64,000 nucleotides of DNA, taken from positions 868,001 to 932,000 of the forward strand of contig NZ_AP027363.1 of the NCBI RefSeq assembly GCF_030295955.1, written 5' to 3'. The position numbers were made by a program, and so were the translations under genes. The DNA is from Thalassotalea agarivorans (GTDB lineage Bacteria; Pseudomonadota; Gammaproteobacteria; Enterobacterales; Alteromonadaceae). Below are positions 62,896 through 64,000 of the stretch, piece after piece. Every line of letters starts with the position of its first letter. Position 1 is the first letter of the stretch. The notes beneath the pieces are model-generated. The model worked only from the letters and a program-made list of their open reading frames with translations, searched no databases and was not told the DNA's origin.

Positions 62896-62972
62896 GGACG
62901 CGTAGCTCAGCTGGATAGAGTACCTGGCTACGAACCAGGCGGTCGCAGGTTCGACTCCTGCCGCGTCCGCCA
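62896..62972 (+). tRNA. tRNA-Arg (anticodon ACG), copy 2
   Basis: Identical to copy 1, including two bases before and three after the tRNA, 140 bp downstream. The array is a recent tandem duplication or kept by gene conversion, as in the E. coli argVYZQ cluster. Confidence 0.98.
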
Positions 62973-62977
62973 CTTCA

Positions 62978-63006
62978 TAAAAACCGACCTTAGGGTCGGT
63001 TTTTTG
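62978..63006 (+). terminator. Rho-independent terminator of the tRNA cluster
   Basis: The stem AAAACCGACC / GGTCGGTTTT with a TTAG loop and a T run closes the tRNA operon. Confidence 0.88.
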
Positions 63007-63108
63007 CTTTCTAAGCTTTTATTTTGTGCTAACCGTCAAATTTCTCGCTTATTGACGATGTCGGGCATACAATAAAAGCGTATCTATTTTCTTATAAGTG
63101 ATTGTTTT

Positions 63109-63222
63109 ATGTCGTTACCTCCATGCCCTAAATGCCAGTCTGAATATGTTTATCAAGATCAAAGTCAATTGATTTGTCCGGAATGTGGTCATCACCCATA
63201 CACTTTTTTCACCAATCACTAA
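63109..63222 (+). pseudogene. yjdM: yjdM (phnA) 5' fragment, disrupted
   Basis: The first about 26 codons, [18 protein letters not shown] then LICPEC, are the N-terminal zinc ribbon of YjdM/PhnA (about 111 aa in E. coli). After PEC the sequence changes to [11 protein letters not shown] and stops at 37 residues, so the rest of the protein is missing here. The break is followed by an integrase-like gene, which points to insertion of a mobile island into yjdM. Whether the 3' part lies beyond the window cannot be seen. Confidence 0.75.
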
Positions 63223-63295
63223 CCATACACATTTGCAAAGTTGAGAATGACTACTAGTCTTATGTCTAAGACACACAGTCTCGATAGATTCTCTC

Positions 63296-64000
63296 ATGAC
63301 TATCTCATACGAGATAAAAACAACTGAAAATAAGCCATATACATACAAAACACCATTGATAGGTGTGGATGATAGTGGGGAACTATCGGTTGAGTATTCA
63401 AGACGAAATTCTACCCATATTAAAAAACTAACCCTGCTCAACTTAGTAGGCAGAGATGAAAGAGGGTCAATTATCTCTTATGAGCCACTAGAGCAAGTTA
63501 ATAGATTCTTAATGGCGCACCATATTGATGGCGGTTTGCAAGAATCTGATCAATATAGCAAAGCCTTGGTTCATTTCTTCTCATTCTTGATAGAGTTACA
63601 ACGATTATGGGATGACGAGTACGATGAAGATTTATATGATGAACTAGTAGATCTCCCCAGGCCTGCTTGGAACTCTTTCCCTATTCGTAAAAGCCAGCGT
63701 ATAACGTATCAGTATCGCGAAGCCTTGAAAAACGCTGTTCTTAACGAGTCAAATCCAGAACGAAGAATCGCAAGAACAACAGCAACAGCTTATATGAATG
63801 CCGTTGTAAAGTTTTATTCTTTCCATATTAGAAACGGTTATCAATTCAATAACCCTCCTTTCGAACATGAAGTATTGACAATTTATTATCAGGCTGGCGG
63901 CTTCAGTATGAAGCCGTACATGTCTAAAGCGGTTCATACGACTGATTTACGCTTGAACTTTGGCAGATCTAAACGAAATGAAGGAGGAGCACTACCTTCA
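63296..64000 (+). CDS. Putative site-specific integrase, N-terminal part, cut by window end
   Basis: The frame is open from ATG at 63296 to the window end (235 codons), starting MTISYEIKTTENKPYTYKTP. The middle part reads like the SAM-like N-terminal domain of a tyrosine recombinase: DQYSKALVHFFSFLIELQRL, then ATAYMNAVVKFYSFHIRNGY. The catalytic domain would lie beyond the window, so the call rests on this pattern and on the position next to a broken core gene. The protein is likely longer than 400 aa. Another island-encoded protein is possible. Confidence 0.5.
   Translation, partial: MTISYEIKTTENKPYTYKTPLIGVDDSGELSVEYSRRNSTHIKKLTLLNLVGRDERGSIISYEPLEQVNRFLMAHHIDGGLQESDQYSKALVHFFSFLIELQRLWDDEYDEDLYDELVDLPRPAWNSFPIRKSQRITYQYREALKNAVLNESNPERRIARTTATAYMNAVVKFYSFHIRNGYQFNNPPFEHEVLTIYYQAGGFSMKPYMSKAVHTTDLRLNFGRSKRNEGGALPS

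Noticed and set aside
62754-62975. Two identical 80-bp repeats as a CRISPR or mobile repeat
   Set aside because: They are tandem tRNA-Arg(ACG) genes with full cloverleafs. No CRISPR array was seen anywhere in the window.

Overview
The window is chromosomal DNA from a marine gammaproteobacterium, most likely an Alteromonadales member near Colwelliaceae (Colwellia or Thalassotalea). This rests on moderate AT-richness, the protein sequences (Epd, AlaRS, CsrA, YghU, MlaA, FlrA-like) and the recX / alaS / csrA / tRNA-Ser / tRNA-Arg gene order. The genus is inferred, not proven.

Layout. 1-7 kb: an MscS channel and a central-carbon block on the minus strand (tkt, epd, pgk, fba), with hairpins or terminators between units. 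7-12.9 kb: a TetR regulator diverging from a membrane-fusion protein / RND pump / bicupin operon, plus a 34-aa membrane peptide. 12.9-15.3 kb: a DUF4136 lipoprotein, a LysR regulator, tRNA-Arg(CCT) and a small outer-membrane-like protein. 15.4-21.6 kb: a hydroxyproline-catabolism divergon (FAD dehydrogenase, Cys/Thr proline-racemase-family dehydratase, Cys/Cys 4-hydroxyproline epimerase, semialdehyde dehydrogenase, GntR regulator). 21.6-25.5 kb: a SulP transporter, a DUF1289 protein and a serine-hydrolase of beta-lactamase fold.

25.5-33.8 kb is the accessory region. Small plus-strand genes (a conserved hypothetical, an RHH/RelE toxin-antitoxin pair, a truncated DUF2200 gene, a Cys/His-rich protein, another orphan) are bounded by integron-type core sites. 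In each complete unit the 5' core is complementary to the motif lying at or just after the gene's stop codon. This fits a cluster of attC sites without an integrase (CALIN). It has been invaded by an older IS3-family element, a younger complete IS3-family element with a TTA target duplication, a Y1/HUH REP-type transposase element and two IS110-family elements.

33.8-50 kb: a MipA/OmpV-like protein, a hemolysin-III protein, a sigma-54 activator of the FlrA/FleQ type, MlaA, a five-gene LolA-like / FtsX / FtsX / ATPase / outer-membrane-protein operon, a LexA-controlled dinB, a metallo-beta-lactamase-fold hydrolase, yghU and a large lipoprotein. 50-63 kb: recX and alaS, then a phosphate block (Pho box, pstC, pstA, pstB, phoU, DUF47 protein, PiT transporter) and cobA, then csrA, tRNA-Ser(GCT) and two identical tRNA-Arg(ACG). 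The end holds a yjdM/phnA gene broken after about 26 codons and the start of a large integrase-like gene running off the window, so a genomic island probably begins there.
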